Shown here piece after piece: positions 10,610 to 21,490 of a stretch of DNA of 64,000 nt. The DNA is from Branchipolynoe longqiensis. Lineage: Eukaryota; Annelida; Polychaeta; Phyllodocida; Polynoidae. The translations under genes and the position numbers were made by a program. Position 1 is the first letter of the stretch; every line of letters begins with the position of its first letter. The notes under the pieces were generated by a model, which worked only from the letters and a program-made list of their open reading frames with translations, had not been told where the DNA came from and searched no databases. The stretch lies in contig CM059193.1 in assembly GCA_030323885.1 (NCBI GenBank), positions 73,135,543-73,199,542 of the forward strand, in the 5' to 3' direction.

Positions 10610-12430
10610 ACACGTGGTTTCTAATCAGTCCGATTGCCACCCGACAAGAGAGACCTGTAGGAAAAGATCATCGCAGTTTGGCATTTGGTCAGCATGGCAC
10701 TGCAGTGTTTCACGCGTGTAATATTCAGCACTTCACAGCCTGTCACACAGACACACAAAGCACGCCTCAAATAGACTCAACGGAAGCAAGTTTGCCACAA
10801 AGCACCGACCGCCACATTATGATAAGCAGTTCCCGGCACGCCCAAGGTATGATTGGGAGACCAGCGGCCCGGTAACAGCAAGCCGGCATAATGTCTAATG
10901 TATTAATCTCATTCAGCGCGCCACCAACCGCGCCACCAACGGCGCTAGTGAGAACTAGCGGTACACGCGCCTGCCATATTCTGATCAGCTGTTCAGCGCG
11001 TGGACAGTGAGAAACCAGAGGGGTGGGGTGTGTGTGTGTGGTGTGTGTGTGTGGTGTGTGTGTGTGCGCGCGTGTAGGGTGTTCTTGTGTGGTATATTAG
11101 CTGAGTCCATAATCAATTATTCTTTAATGTGGATAACAGAACATAGCCTACCAATAATAATGGTGTTTGTTTGTATGTGTACTAATGAACACAAAAACTG
11201 GACCCCCCCCCCCCACACACACACACACCACTCGACCAGCACTACCGTCAGGCGTCACCCCCACCCCCAGCTGTACCCATCCATCCATATGCATTCCTTT
11301 CGACTAGTCTATAGACTATAGCTCTCATTGCAGTTAGCTAGCTGATATAATCGTTGCTCTATTACTTATTAGTTAATAATATTACAGTTGCAACTTGGTG
11401 TTACAGTTGTGAAAGCATATGACAAAATGTGGCAGCTGTTTGAGCCTGAGCCGACAAAAGAGGGGGCGCAGATCTCTCCCCCCCCCCCCCACCCCTCCAT
11501 CAATCGATCTACTCCACTGCAGCCTCTTACATGTTACAGGATGCACAGAGAGTGAGAGAGGCCTCAGGGATTCAACCCAACAACTGGCTATGGTGGGAGA
11601 TATATATATATACTTATATAGATACATATATATATATATATACATATACATATTGAGCGAGAGAGAGAGAGAGAAGAGGCATGTTTACTAGCGATACTAA
11701 TGATTAGACTCATTCATTAGTTTAATCCAAACCAATAACTGAATGAGAATAGATAAGAATAAGGACTAATTCCCACCACATATCTTGATCTTCCCGAGCA
11801 GCGTTATAACTGAAGCAGGCGAGCTGGTTAACGGTTAATCAACTACCAACATTAGTAGACAACGCCTCCCTCACTCAGTAACTGAGTAAGTCAGTTCCAT
11901 ATGCTATGTCATCATGATCATGATCATGTGGCATCCACAATATTATACATCTACCCCCCCCCCCGCCCCAAGTTCCATCGATAATGCCATTGTCAATGGC
12001 ATATATATATATATATATATGAGTATATATGATATTGATCCATCTTCCGTCCGGATATAACCGTAGAATTAGATGTTGCTAAGGAGGTAAATCTCCAACA
12101 ACCAACCAACCAATAATCTATATTTCTAGGATCTTTCTATCTTACTATTTATCTAATCAGAAATCTATCTGCTCGCCTGTCCCTGTCCAAGAAACAACAG
12201 GGCCTTGTCGCTTGAAGCGTTAAAAAAGGTCTTAAGACACATTTGTTTAAATCTGCTTTTTAACTAGATACTAGGTGAAATTTATTTTCCTGTATATTTG
12301 TTTGTCATGTTGTAAAGCGCCTGAGATGAGAACGGCTTGCTGGATATGGCGCTATATAAATGTTTGTATTATTATTATTGTGGCAGTAACTTCACACTAT
12401 ATATATATATATTTATAATATACTACTTAC
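10610..12430. other. intron DNA with microsatellites
   Basis: Holds (GT)n at about 11027-11075, C-run plus (CA)n at 11201-11230, C-run at 11481-11495, (TA)n at 11598-11650, (GA)n at 11656-11672 and (TA)n at 12000-12020. The 12150-12365 stretch resembles generic 3' sequence of a diverged repeat, but I cannot assign it. No exon seen. Confidence 0.6.
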
Positions 12431-12626
12431 GTTTGATGATAAACTTGTCATTCTGCTTGCAGATTATCTGCGACACTGACACCACAACGGGCTTGGCATT
12501 CTCATCGATGGTTCCTCCCATGGCTAGCACAGTCTCTGTGTACCTACGCTGTCGCTCGCTGATGATATTATGAAGGTCCCGTCGTCGGGCAACACTATCT
12601 TTTTGTGACTCGTCTTGCTCCGACAT
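12431..12626 (-). CDS. host gene, exon 1 (N-terminal coding exon)
   Basis: Starts at ATG (12626-12624) and encodes 65 residues plus one base before a consensus donor (AAAC|GTAAGT). The peptide begins MSEQDESQKDSVARRRDLHN and is hydrophilic, with a basic ERQRRYTETVLAMGG helix-like stretch and a PVVVSVSQIICKQ segment. It has no signal peptide. Splicing to 7567 keeps the frame (split Arg codon), which together with shared strand, codon style and the promoter-like sequence upstream supports one gene. The start is chosen because it is the first ATG after GC-rich upstream DNA with in-frame stops. The protein would total about 397 residues. The family is not recognised. Confidence 0.7.
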
Positions 12627-13160
12627 TTAGGTTGCACTGACCGTGTCCTCTCTGTGCACCACCGCTTGTCTTCTTGTGAATAATCCCCAGCTCGGTGCGC
12701 TGTATGATTTATCACTTGAAGAATGACGATGGTGAGGTTGGGTAGTTGGGGGTGGTGGGTAGGGGGTAAGGCTGAGGGGCCGGGACGCGGCCTACCTTTG
12801 CTGACGCCTGTATGCTTTTGCTCAACGCTCTTGAGTGATTCTCTCGCGTTTACTGGCTCCCCCCCCCCCCCTCCCCCTTTCCCACAGCTCCCCGCTCCGT
12901 GCACACGACGCTAGCAGCGACTGCTCAGCCAATCAGCGTCGAGCTCTCGCCGGCGGGAGGGGCGTGCCAGGGTCGTGGTGTGCACGTGGACAGCGGCCGG
13001 GTCGGCGACTGCCTGGCGGTGGTACGCTTCTAGGAACGGCGCCGAGAAGCGCGTGCATCAGCTGGACCGACCAGCTGATGAGCGCGTGTTCACCCAGTGG
13101 CCGGCCCGGGGTTCCCCCGACCTCAATCCGGGCCCCGCCCCCTTCTTCTCCGCCTTCTCC
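12627..13160 (-). promoter_or_regulatory. probable CpG-rich promoter and 5' leader of the host gene
   Basis: Composition changes to GC- and CpG-rich at about 12880-13140. A CCAAT motif (12929-12933; ATTGG in gene orientation, within GCTGATTGGCTGAGC) lies about 300 bp upstream of the ATG, a usual NF-Y position. No TATA box is obvious, as expected for a CpG promoter. Long overlapping open frames in this interval are attributable to GC content. Confidence 0.5.
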
Positions 13161-13239
13161 TCTCCCCACAGCTTCCCGCTCCCCTCTCCCCCACTTCCAT
13201 GCCTTCCCCAATGCTTCCAACGCCGTTTTACATCAGTGT

Positions 13240-13560
13240 TTAGATGACTTAGAAATTGATACTTGTCGCTTCCTTGCCAGGCGCTCGGCATTGTTAGGAT
13301 AGGGCAAGGACTGGTTGGCTCAGTGTAAGGATAATGTGACTGAGTTGGATATCAGCTTGTACAATGATGACGTGGAAATAAATAAATATATGTTATCTTA
13401 TCTATCTTATCTATCTTATCGTATCTTATCAGGTCATGGTGCTATATCTAATGGCCTGATATCCCAGCGGGGCAGCACTATAACGTCACCATGAGTGTGC
13501 ACTGTCATAAGTCGGTTCCGGTCCTGATATGACCTTAAATGCCGCCAGGCTGTAAAACTC
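13240..13560 (+). mobile_element. SINE-A, headless and interrupted by a microsatellite
   Basis: Begins within the SINE body (TTGATACTTGTCGCTTCC) and runs to the CAACAAGCAAACA tail. At about 13352-13430 the body is interrupted by AT-rich sequence and a (TATCT)n tract before resuming at TCAGGTCATGGTGC. Confidence 0.8.
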
Positions 13561-13934
13561 CAACAAGCAAACAATCCACGCCATCCACAATGCTCCCAAC
13601 GCCGGTTTACATGAGTGCTTTATTTGATTGGTTGATTGATTGATTAATTAAATAATTGATTAAGTGATTCTAATCTCTGAAACTCCAATCAACCACTCAA
13701 TCAAAGTGTGTGTCACTTTTGGAAATGGATGCCGTTTTGTAGCAGCAAACACCTATGGAGAGTTCTTTGATTGATTTGCTAAATAGTTGGCTGATTGGTT
13801 GGCTGATTGGTTGGCTAATTAGTTGCGGGGGGGGGGGGGCTATTTTCCAGCACAATCTGAGTCCATATCAGAATAGGGCAGTTATATGAGGGCACAGAAT
13901 TTCTTTGTTTGATTTTTTGTTGGGGGAGGGGGGG

Positions 13935-14098
13935 GGGGACATTAGTTGTTTAAGCAGGGGTAATTTCAGTCACAGACGACTGGTTTTCCTCACCCCACTG
14001 CTCCATGCCCTGTCCTAATAATGCAGAGCATCTGGCTAGGAAGCGACAAGTATCAATTTTTAAGTCGGAAGCTCTAACTCATTCGGCCATCCCATCTG
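13935..14098 (-). mobile_element. fused fragments of SINE-B tail and SINE-A head
   Basis: 13935-14003 matches the tail region of SINE-B (copy at 44790-45080), and 14004-14098 matches the body and head of SINE-A with an internal deletion. The join may be a recombinant or a SINE inserted next to an older one. Confidence 0.6.
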
Positions 14099-14264
14099 AT
14101 TAATTGTGTTTTTTTGGTGGTTAAAAAAAAAACAAAGTTGGTTGTCGTTACGCTGATTTCTCTGTGTTTATGTCCTACCAACAGTGTAGGTCCTCAGAGG
14201 AACTAGTGCCTATCTGAGTTGTGCACGCTTAAGTATGGTGGTTGCATTGCATTGATTGGGTGGC

Positions 14265-14460
14265 AACATCTAAGGTTCTATTCAGAACGAACCCAATTTG
14301 TAGGCAGGGCACACTCATGGTGATGACTTGATAGTGTTGCCCCACTTGGATATGCTCTTCTGCCGCGTACTACTATATATGACCCGGATATTCAACTTGG
14401 GTCACATGATTCTGACGCTGGGCCACCAACCAGTCCTAACCCCATTCTAGTGGCCAATGT
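14265..14460 (-). mobile_element. old diverged SINE-A fragment
   Basis: Recognisable words (GCAACATCTAAGGT, CACTCATGG, TTGATAGTG, CACATGATTCTGAC) in the right order but with many changes; an old copy. Confidence 0.6.
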
Positions 14461-14489
14461 TGATCATTGGGCAATTCTCTATGTTTTAA

Positions 14490-16095
14490 TTAATTTTTTT
14501 ATGCTGTGTTTGTACTGTCCATAGCATGTAAACTTGACTGCTCGGGCTTGTTTTCAATGCTGGCCAGTTGTAATAGTGATTTAATCTTATCCCACAGTAG
14601 GAGGTGATGAGATGTTTTTGTTTCTCACACAGTAGCAGGTACATGGTGATTATTTAGTATAGATGTTTGAGCTTGTTTTGTGTTGGGGTTGACTATCCAA
14701 GGTCAATCCAAAATAGGGAAGGACTGCTAGGTGGCTCTTAGGTGTGGCAGTTAAGCGTGTTCTTGGCTCGGACATGTTTGAGCTTGTTTTGTGTTGGGTT
14801 TGGCTATCCAAAGTCGATCCAAAATATGGAAGGACCGTTAGATAGCTAATGGTTTTAGTTCTAAGTGTAGGTGTTATTGGTTTTATTTTCTGATCACCCT
14901 TGTAATGGATGCGAATAGTATATTAGTTTTTTGTTTTTTTTGCTTTTGTTTTACTACTACTTATGAAATAGCCTACTCTACATTTATAGGATTGTACATA
15001 GTTTGTAGCTGTTGGTTATCTACTAAGGGTGGTCCAGATTACTCCATTGGGGCAGCCCAGTTTGTGGGCCGTGACCTATCACATGCCCTTCTGGGGTTTT
15101 GCCCCAGGGTGTTTTCAGGGTCTCCCTTTTTTACATATATATTGTTGTATGTTTTCAGATCGGGAGTCTCTGTTTTTGATGTTTTGTGGTTGTTTGTTAT
15201 CTACTGAGGGTGGTCCAGGTTTCTCCCTTGGGGCAGCCCCATTTGTGGACCATGACCTATTACATGCCCATTGGTTCTGGCCCTAGGGTGTCATCAGCGT
15301 CCTCCCTTTTTTACATAGATATTTTTTGTATGTCTTTAGATCAGGGATCTGCCTTTCTTTTATTGATTGGCCGTTCCAAGCCTTAGCAGCCATTTCTAAT
15401 GTCTTTCTTTCATGGGCCTTTATGCGGCTCCTTGCTTGTTTTAATAGTGGTGCCTTGTTTATTCGTGTATCTCTGGTTGGTTGCTTTTGGTATTTCCTAT
15501 CGCGACTGTACCCAAATGCAAGTGTTTTGAGGTGTACTCGTCTTCTATTTCTTAAAGCGATTTTGCTTTGGTTTGCACGTGCAGGTCATAGGTGGGATGC
15601 ATTCTGTCCACCCTGAAACATATTTTTAATGCTTTATTTTGTACGATTTGCAACTTGTTTAGCAGTTCTTGCTTTGCTCCCATTTATATTGTGTCTCCAT
15701 AGTCAAAATACAGGAGTACCATTCTTTGAAGACCTTTATTGACATTTCTTGTGTCATGAATTTTCATAATTTGGCAAATAACCAGAGTTTGTGATTTATT
15801 TTTTGTATGATTGTTGTCACACATAGGTCTAAGTGTCCAGCTCTAGGTCTAAGTGTCTGTAGTGCTTTACTTTTTCCAGCACCTGGTTTCCTAGTTTGCC
15901 CTGGGCGTTACTTTCCGGTAGTGGTCTATGTGAGAAGAGGATTGTTTTGGATTTGCTGGCATTCATGGTTATTTTATTAGATTTGCACCAGTCATCCAGG
16001 TTCTGTAGTAGTTTATTTGGTTTATTTGTTACCTCTTCCTCAGTGTTGCCCTCAGCATATATGACAGTATCATCTTCATATAGCTGGAGGCATTA
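14490..16095 (-). mobile_element. LINE fragment with YEDD-type RT core (5' truncated)
   Basis: Reading the minus strand from about 16095, the reverse transcriptase palm motif YEDDTVIYAEG appears at once. It is followed by a WCKSNKITMNASKSK-type segment and, after several stops, by a C-terminal region (TLAFGYSRDRKYQKQPTRD) that is nearly the same as the plus-strand fragment at 61449-62720. The 3' untranslated part ends near 14490 in an A/T-rich tail. The interval 15017-15200 is partly duplicated at 15201-15352. No endonuclease domain remains. The clade (CR1/Jockey-like) is uncertain. Confidence 0.75.
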
Positions 16096-16231
16096 AGTGT
16101 CAGTGATTTATTCATTCTATTGTTCAACTCAGTCGGGGATCGACTCCAAAAGAGTCGAATACATGCAGCACAAAATTGAAAGAAATAGGAACATGTTAAT
16201 GGGTTTTCCATAATTTGTGTTGCGAAGGGAG

Positions 16232-16310
16232 TGTTTGCTTGTTTGTTGTTGTTTTACGTCCTATCAACATCTATGGTCTCATCAGGATGGGTACACATTT
16301 GTGACAGTAG
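16232..16310 (-). mobile_element. SINE-A tail fragment
   Basis: Only the 3' part of SINE-A: TTTGTTGTTGTTTTACGTCC then the GACCTTAGATGTTG complement. It stops abruptly at 16310. Confidence 0.8.
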
Positions 16311-16791
16311 GAAGTGCGTTTTGTCACGTTAACCGCGGATATAATAGCTGGCTGAAGACTATATTTAGATCTAACTTAATGCCCAATGTACCTGGTTTTC
16401 TGTTTTATAATAAATAAATAAATAAATAAGTATATAAATAAATCAATCAAATGAACCAAATGAACCAAATTAATCAAATTGTCAAATTAATCAAATAATG
16501 AAATAAATTAAATGAATAAAACAAATAAAATTAATCAAATAAAATGTAACAAATAAAAAGATGACAAGAATTACTCAGTTTCGAAATGGGGACGGTGAAT
16601 TATAAATGTGCTTTTCTTACTTTTAGCGCCACCCTCTCCTTCACTCAATAGGCTCCTCCCTTCACCGCCCCCCCCCCCCCCCCCCCCCCCACACACACAT
16701 CTTCATGGCTCCTGCCAACTCGACCACCCCGACCACGTGCTCGACACGTGGTTATATTATGCCAATTCCCGGCGCCTGTATCCAACCGGCC
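16311..16791. other. simple-sequence DNA, no gene seen
   Basis: 16408-16560 is (AAAT)n/(AATC)n-like simple sequence. A C-run of about 20 lies at 16667-16690. The sequence becomes GC-richer after 16700. Confidence 0.6.
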
Positions 16792-16837
16792 GGGAGTCAC
16801 TGACGTGTGTCGCAGGGAGTCACTGACGTGTGCCGCA
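16792..16837. promoter_or_regulatory. tandem 23 bp unit with CRE-like TGACGTG
   Basis: Two adjacent 23 bp units (16792-16814 and 16815-16837) differ at one base, and each holds GTCACTGACGTG, a bZIP/CREB-type half site with an overlapping E-box-like end. The surrounding 16720-16870 is GC-rich. A regulatory role is inference. Confidence 0.3.
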
Positions 16838-17203
16838 GTTTCAGTTTCAGACACATCGAAACGAATGTTTTGGCAGGAGAGCAGCAGGCGCAGCTGCTGT
16901 ATTATGACTGCATCACTACCATCATTATAATCAGCAGCACCAGAGGCACTGGATGCATTCTATTTAGACAGTTTTGCACGTGAGATGAAGGAATTGAGAT
17001 GGGATATGTGTGTGTGGTTAAAGTTGCATAGTCCGATGAAAGCATCACATTTTCAAAACCAAAACACTGACCTAGATTTGATTCTACACATTTATCGTAG
17101 ATACTGGTACAGTTATTAAGCATTTGTTGTCACATAGAAGGGCATGCGGAGTCAATTTAATAGAACCTGTTACTTCATAAGCCTATGGCATCAGAGTTTT
17201 GGC

Positions 17204-18218
17204 TAGATAAAAGATTCACCCCGTACTTCTAGTACAGGGGTGAAAACTAACCCATTAGAAAAGCTGGCGAAGAATTTCGACATGCTGGGTTAATTAACTG
17301 GGCTGGTAAATTCTTAATTTAAGAAGCACAATATATTCTTTATGTACGTCTTCCTATTTACTCGCTATTTTTGAGTTGGAAAATATAATAAATCATATAC
17401 TTTAATGCAATTTAAAAGTGAAATCGACGGCTTTCTCTGGCCGCCAGCTTGTCTTTTTGCATTCTCTCCCATTTCACCAACTCTGTGTTGATAGAAGTAA
17501 CCATTTGACACTGGTGCCAGGTATTCTATTTCCCGTTCCATACAAAAGCTATTTTCGCCCGTATTTAAGCCATGTTCACATGGACGATGTAAATCAATTC
17601 GTAGAAAGCGACTTGTATAGTTCGCATCACATTTCTCGTGTGAACGGACGTCTGAGGCGGATTAGGGCTGATTCGATTCACGTGATCCGGATAATGTAAA
17701 CCACCTAAGCGAGGTAGTCTACGTGAATCGATTCCTGTGATGCAGATAATTTTGCCCGTGTGGATGCATCTGAGGCGGATTAAGCACCTCACACGCATGC
17801 GCAGTCGACCTTAGTTTGTTGACTTTCCGGTCGATCAAAAGCGCATATTATATAATTTAATTAATGAAACCGCTATCTATGCACAGATATTTTTTCCATC
17901 ATTTATTTGTAGGGTTTCACTGCCCAGCAGAAGTTTTGACCGTTCCAAACCAATACGAATCATTAAATACATATCTAGGTCGAACTCACTCTCTAGTGGT
18001 GACCTTGCCTAATCGAAGACTGGCGCTGGTCAGGCTGGGCTTGCTCATGCGCAGATATCGATTTCCGGCCCAAATACTGTCCGTGTGAACGGATGGCTAA
18101 TTCGCCTCACCTGATTCGATTTGTGTGATGCGCCTCACATTTTGTCCGTGTGAACACGGCTTTAGACTACCTTGTCATTCACCCCTGTACTGTAAGTACA
18201 GGGTTAATCTTGTATCTA
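17204..18218. mobile_element. DNA element with 9 bp target duplication
   Basis: Ends TAGATAAAAGATTCACCCC and GGGTTAATCTTGTATCTA form a TIR; both ends then fold on themselves (GTACTTCTAGTAC and GTACTGTAAGTAC). It is flanked by AGTTTTGGC at 17195-17203 and 18219-18227. A second copy at 23272-23679 also has a 9 bp duplication, so 9 bp is a property of the family, fitting Mutator-like or Merlin-like elements. No transposase is present. Confidence 0.85.
17568..18161. mobile_element. third-level TIR element (AGCC..GTTCACA ends)
   Basis: A 594 bp element with ends AGCCATGTTCACA and TGTGAACACGGCT and a TTA target duplication (17565-17567, 18162-18164). It is absent from the paralogous host copy at 23.6 kb. 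Related to 5632-6206. TTA targets fit PIF/Harbinger-type insertion. Confidence 0.85.
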
Positions 18219-18392
18219 AGTTTTGGCGTGCTTGCCAAAATTAATTTGTCATGTTGTCACTTCAAATATCTCCAAAGTTAGCCATTTAAACTAAAAGTCA
18301 CTTCAACCTAAAGTAAAGTAACTTATAATGATGAATTTAATGTATTTATCTCAGAAAATGACAAAAACTCAAAGCCATCGGACTATGCAGCT

Positions 18393-19179
18393 TTAATCCT
18401 GCTGCAGCTATATTTGAAAAAAATATCTATGAAGGTATCTATTAAAAAATATATATATATAAAAAAAGAGGTCCCACGCAAATCCCCGTAAATGCCAATC
18501 CAAAAATGTAGTTTAAATAAAAGATTTACCTTAAAATAATGTTAATTCTCACTAATTCCACCTTTCTTATGATCACATGCTTATGGAGCAATGAACAAAC
18601 AAAAGTAGGAATTAAAATTTGTTAAATTGTTGAAGGTTTGATTATAATGTTTAGCTCAATTTTTAGTATCCCTTATTCACATACATATACAAGACCGTTG
18701 AACTGGGCATAAATTAGATTTGTTTAAACCGGGAGTTGAAAAGGTGGGGGGGGGGGGGGCGGCGGAGTGTTTAGTAGGGACCCCCTCTGTAATGTTCCTA
18801 GTGGCGTCGGCGTGTTCAGCGCTGGATCAGGACTTGAACACGTGGACGCCAGCCAATGGGAAGCCGCGTCTCATCGCGCGGCGACCTGGATCCAGGGGAG
18901 GGAGGGTTGGGGATGTGATTGAGTCAATAGGCGTGTGTGCATATATATGGATAGGCGTTCACGCAATGTGAGGTCAGCAGCTGTTGGGGGCGTATGAGTA
19001 AGGCCTGGAAACACGGGGTGGGAGATGGGGGTAAGGACGGAGGGGGGTGGGGGTGGGGGGGGGGGGGTTCTCAGTACACTGTCTCATGTGCTTGTTCTGC
19101 TGAGATGGCAGCAGCTGATGGGGAGGAACCCAGTGGGCATCACCCCTCACAGTTCACTCACTCCTTGAGGGTGGGGGAG

Positions 19180-19210
<31 letters not shown>

Positions 19211-19589
19211 TGAGGGTGAGGGGGGAGGCGCGCCCAACTATATAGAATATATATGATGTGAATTATATACAATATATACAGTCAATACAATATATACAGT
19301 ATGTACAGTACACAAGTATATACAATATACACAATATATACACTATATAAATTAATATAATACATATAATATATAAATAATATATAATATATATAATATA
19401 TAACACATATAATACATATAATACATATAATACATATATTACATATAATACATATATTACATATAATACATATAATATATATATATATAATATATAATAA
19501 ACATAATGTACATGATATGCATACTATACATACCATAGATAATATACATAATATATATATTGCCTGGTTGGCTCCGTGTTATGTGTGTG

Positions 19590-19633
<44 letters not shown>

Positions 19634-19635
19634 CA
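18393..19635. other. intergenic DNA: MITE remnant, GC-rich patch, TA-rich tract
   Basis: 18476-18660 is a diverged relative of the GAAGAGTTCAGG MITE. 18795-18960 is GC-rich with a CCAAT motif (GCCAATGGGAAGC, about 18850) and could be promoter-like. 19000-19230 is G-rich. 19240-19560 is a TACATATAA-type minisatellite and 19590-19630 is (TA)n. No gene supported. Confidence 0.5.
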
Positions 19636-19706
19636 GCTACAGCTCGAGGTAATATATATATATATAATATATATATACATATATATATATTACCTCGAGC
19701 TGTAGC
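19636..19706. repeat. 71 bp near-perfect palindrome
   Basis: Arms GCTACAGCTCGAGGTAAT and ATTACCTCGAGCTGTAGC enclose an alternating TA centre, so the whole region can extrude a cruciform. It lies between TA microsatellite and unique sequence. Confidence 0.9.
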
Positions 19707-19880
19707 CGACCGGCTAGTCTGTGCCCCAAAAATACACTACTCGGGGCAAAGCCATCGAATTTACCCTTCAACAATACCAAAATAATTCTGATATCAGTTA
19801 CTATTTCTACTTTGAATATTAATAACGTAAACATTATATATATATATATCCTACTTGAATTAGATTTTAAATCATATAAC

Positions 19881-20100
19881 ATCAGGCGCAAAACGACGTA
19901 AACGCCAATCCAAAAACTTAGTTTCAATAAAGGATTTTTATTTGAAAATAATTTGAATTCTCACTAAATCCACTTTTCATATGATCCATATGGTTATGGA
20001 GTAATGAACAAAACAGTAGGAATATAACAAAATTAACTTTTTGTAGGTTTGATTCCAATGCTAATCTCCATTTTTGGATTGGCGTTTACGTGAACTCTTC
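19881..20100. mobile_element. MITE with GAAGAGTTCAGG ends, diverged
   Basis: Left end decayed (CATCAGGCGCAAAACG), right end GTTTACGTGAACTCTTC. The interior matches 7804-8040 (ATATGATCCATATGGTTATGG region). Confidence 0.8.
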
Positions 20101-20135
20101 ATATATATATATATATCTTAATATATACATAAGTT

Positions 20136-20992
20136 GATAAGATGATTTTCAGACACATTGAAGATTGCAAGGGAGTGACAATAGGTGGCATGAACGTCAA
20201 CAATCTTAGATATGCCGATGACAGTGTAATACTAGCAGACAGTGAGAAAAACCTACAAGATATAGTGAATAGAATCAATAAAGCTGGAATACTATTCAAC
20301 ATGAAGATGAATGCCAGGAAGACCAAAACAATGGTTATAAGTAAAAAGACAGATAAACCAAATGTCAATATAACCATAGATGGCACAAACATAGAACAAG
20401 TATCCGAATTCATATATCTCGGACAAAAGATTACAAATGATGGGAGATGTGAGGAAGAAATTAAAAGAAGGATAACAATAGCCCGAACAACATTCTCCAA
20501 AATGTATAGAGTGTTAACATCAAGTAAGATATTAATACAAACAAGGAAGCGTATTCTTCAGTGTTATGTGTGGTCTACTCTAATGTATGGGGCTGAGACA
20601 TGGACAATCTCTAAGAAAATGTACAAACGTTTAGCAGCATTTGAGATGTGGACTTATCGAAGGATGATGAAAATATCATGGACAAAGAAGATCACCAACA
20701 AAGAAGTTCTCAGAAAAATTAAAAATAAGAAAAGCTTGTTTGCCACTATACAGACAAAGAAACTTATTTATTTTGGCCACATCATTCGTCAGAGTTCAAT
20801 ATACCATACATTGTTGGAAGGGAAGGTGAAGGGCAGCAGAGGGAGAGGGAGACCAAGAACATCATGATTTACAAATATTTCACAGTGGACAGGCTTGAAT
20901 TATTCACAGTCTATCAGAACAGCACACCATTGGGACAAGTGGAGAACCATTCCATCCAACCCTCGACTAGAGGACGGAACTATTGATTGATT
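20136..20992 (+). mobile_element. 5'-truncated LINE with 11 bp target duplications
   Basis: Flanked by ATACATAAGTT at 20125-20135 and 20993-21003. The insert is 857 bp, encodes the C-terminal half of a reverse transcriptase and ends in a (TTGA)n tail (20982-20992). The tail plus duplication show target-primed insertion, truncated in the RT palm. The C-terminal domain (AEMW/RRMMKISW, then GRGRPR) is like RTE-type or related LINEs. Confidence 0.9.
20142..20867 (+). pseudogene. reverse transcriptase C-terminal fragment
   Basis: A 241-residue open frame carrying the RT catalytic motif YADD at residues 24-27, a KMNARKTKTM segment, YLGQKITNDGR, and the LINE C-terminal block with MYGAETWT and WTYRRMMKISW. 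The frame ends at a TGA that interrupts otherwise continuing LINE protein (downstream codons stay homologous in the same frame to about 20985), so the stop looks like a Trp codon change. The upstream RT fingers and the endonuclease are missing. Inactive copy. Confidence 0.85.
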
Positions 20993-21003
20993 GATACATA
21001 AGT

Positions 21004-21490
21004 TCACGAATTAAGCCTACCCATCCTAGTGGGATATCACTATAAAGTCGTTACGAGTGCCTTATTAGTATTTCCATGTCTCACCCCTGACGTGCAAAAT
21101 GACATCACTTTTCCCACTTGGCTCTCTCTGCTCCACCCTGCTACCCCTCCTGATCTGCAGATTGTTGATAGCTACTGATATGACCACATCCTATCTACAC
21201 ATACCCTCTCCGATCACACAGCTTTACTACCGGAAAAGCCTCACCATCACATGCATAGTGAACAAAGCCTCATCATCACATGCATAGTGAGCGTTCTTCA
21301 GCTTTCGCTTTCACATCATATTTATCAATGTAGCCAACCTGGAGGTACTGAGGATCCTTGAGGTTTTGGGTTGCTGGCATGGAACCCAAGTGGTGGCAGC
21401 CTCAAACTTGCTAGGGGGAGGCAGGTCTGGTGCATAACCCCCCTCCCTCCTCCCTCCCTACCCCCCCCCCCCCGAATATTGTTTAATTAA
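21004..21490. other. intergenic DNA, no gene seen
   Basis: Contains a short CATCACATGCATAGTGA direct repeat near 21243-21290 and a C-run at 21461-21473. Nothing recognised. Confidence 0.5.

Larger units (their letters stand above)
7568..12430 (-). other. intron of the host gene
   Basis: Bounded by a consensus donor (C|GTAAGT, GT at 12430-12429) and a CAG acceptor (7570-7568). Phase 1 is preserved. It contains at least six mobile elements (listed separately), purine and GT microsatellites, and no other coding sequence that I can support. Confidence 0.7.
17022..18392. mobile_element. TTAA-flanked MITE, copy 4, split by a nested element
   Basis: Left end AGTTGCATAGTCCGATG (TTAA at 17018-17021) and right end CATCGGACTATGCAGCT (TTAA at 18393-18396). 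The usual about 350 bp body is split at 17203/18219 by a 1 kb insertion. Confidence 0.9.

Noticed and set aside
12835..13302. 155-codon plus-strand open frame in GC-rich DNA
   Set aside because: It overlaps the promoter-like region and runs into a SINE; its Pro/Ser/Arg bias follows base composition.
19282..19536. Ile/Tyr/Cys-rich frame
   Set aside because: Translation of a TACATATAA-type minisatellite.
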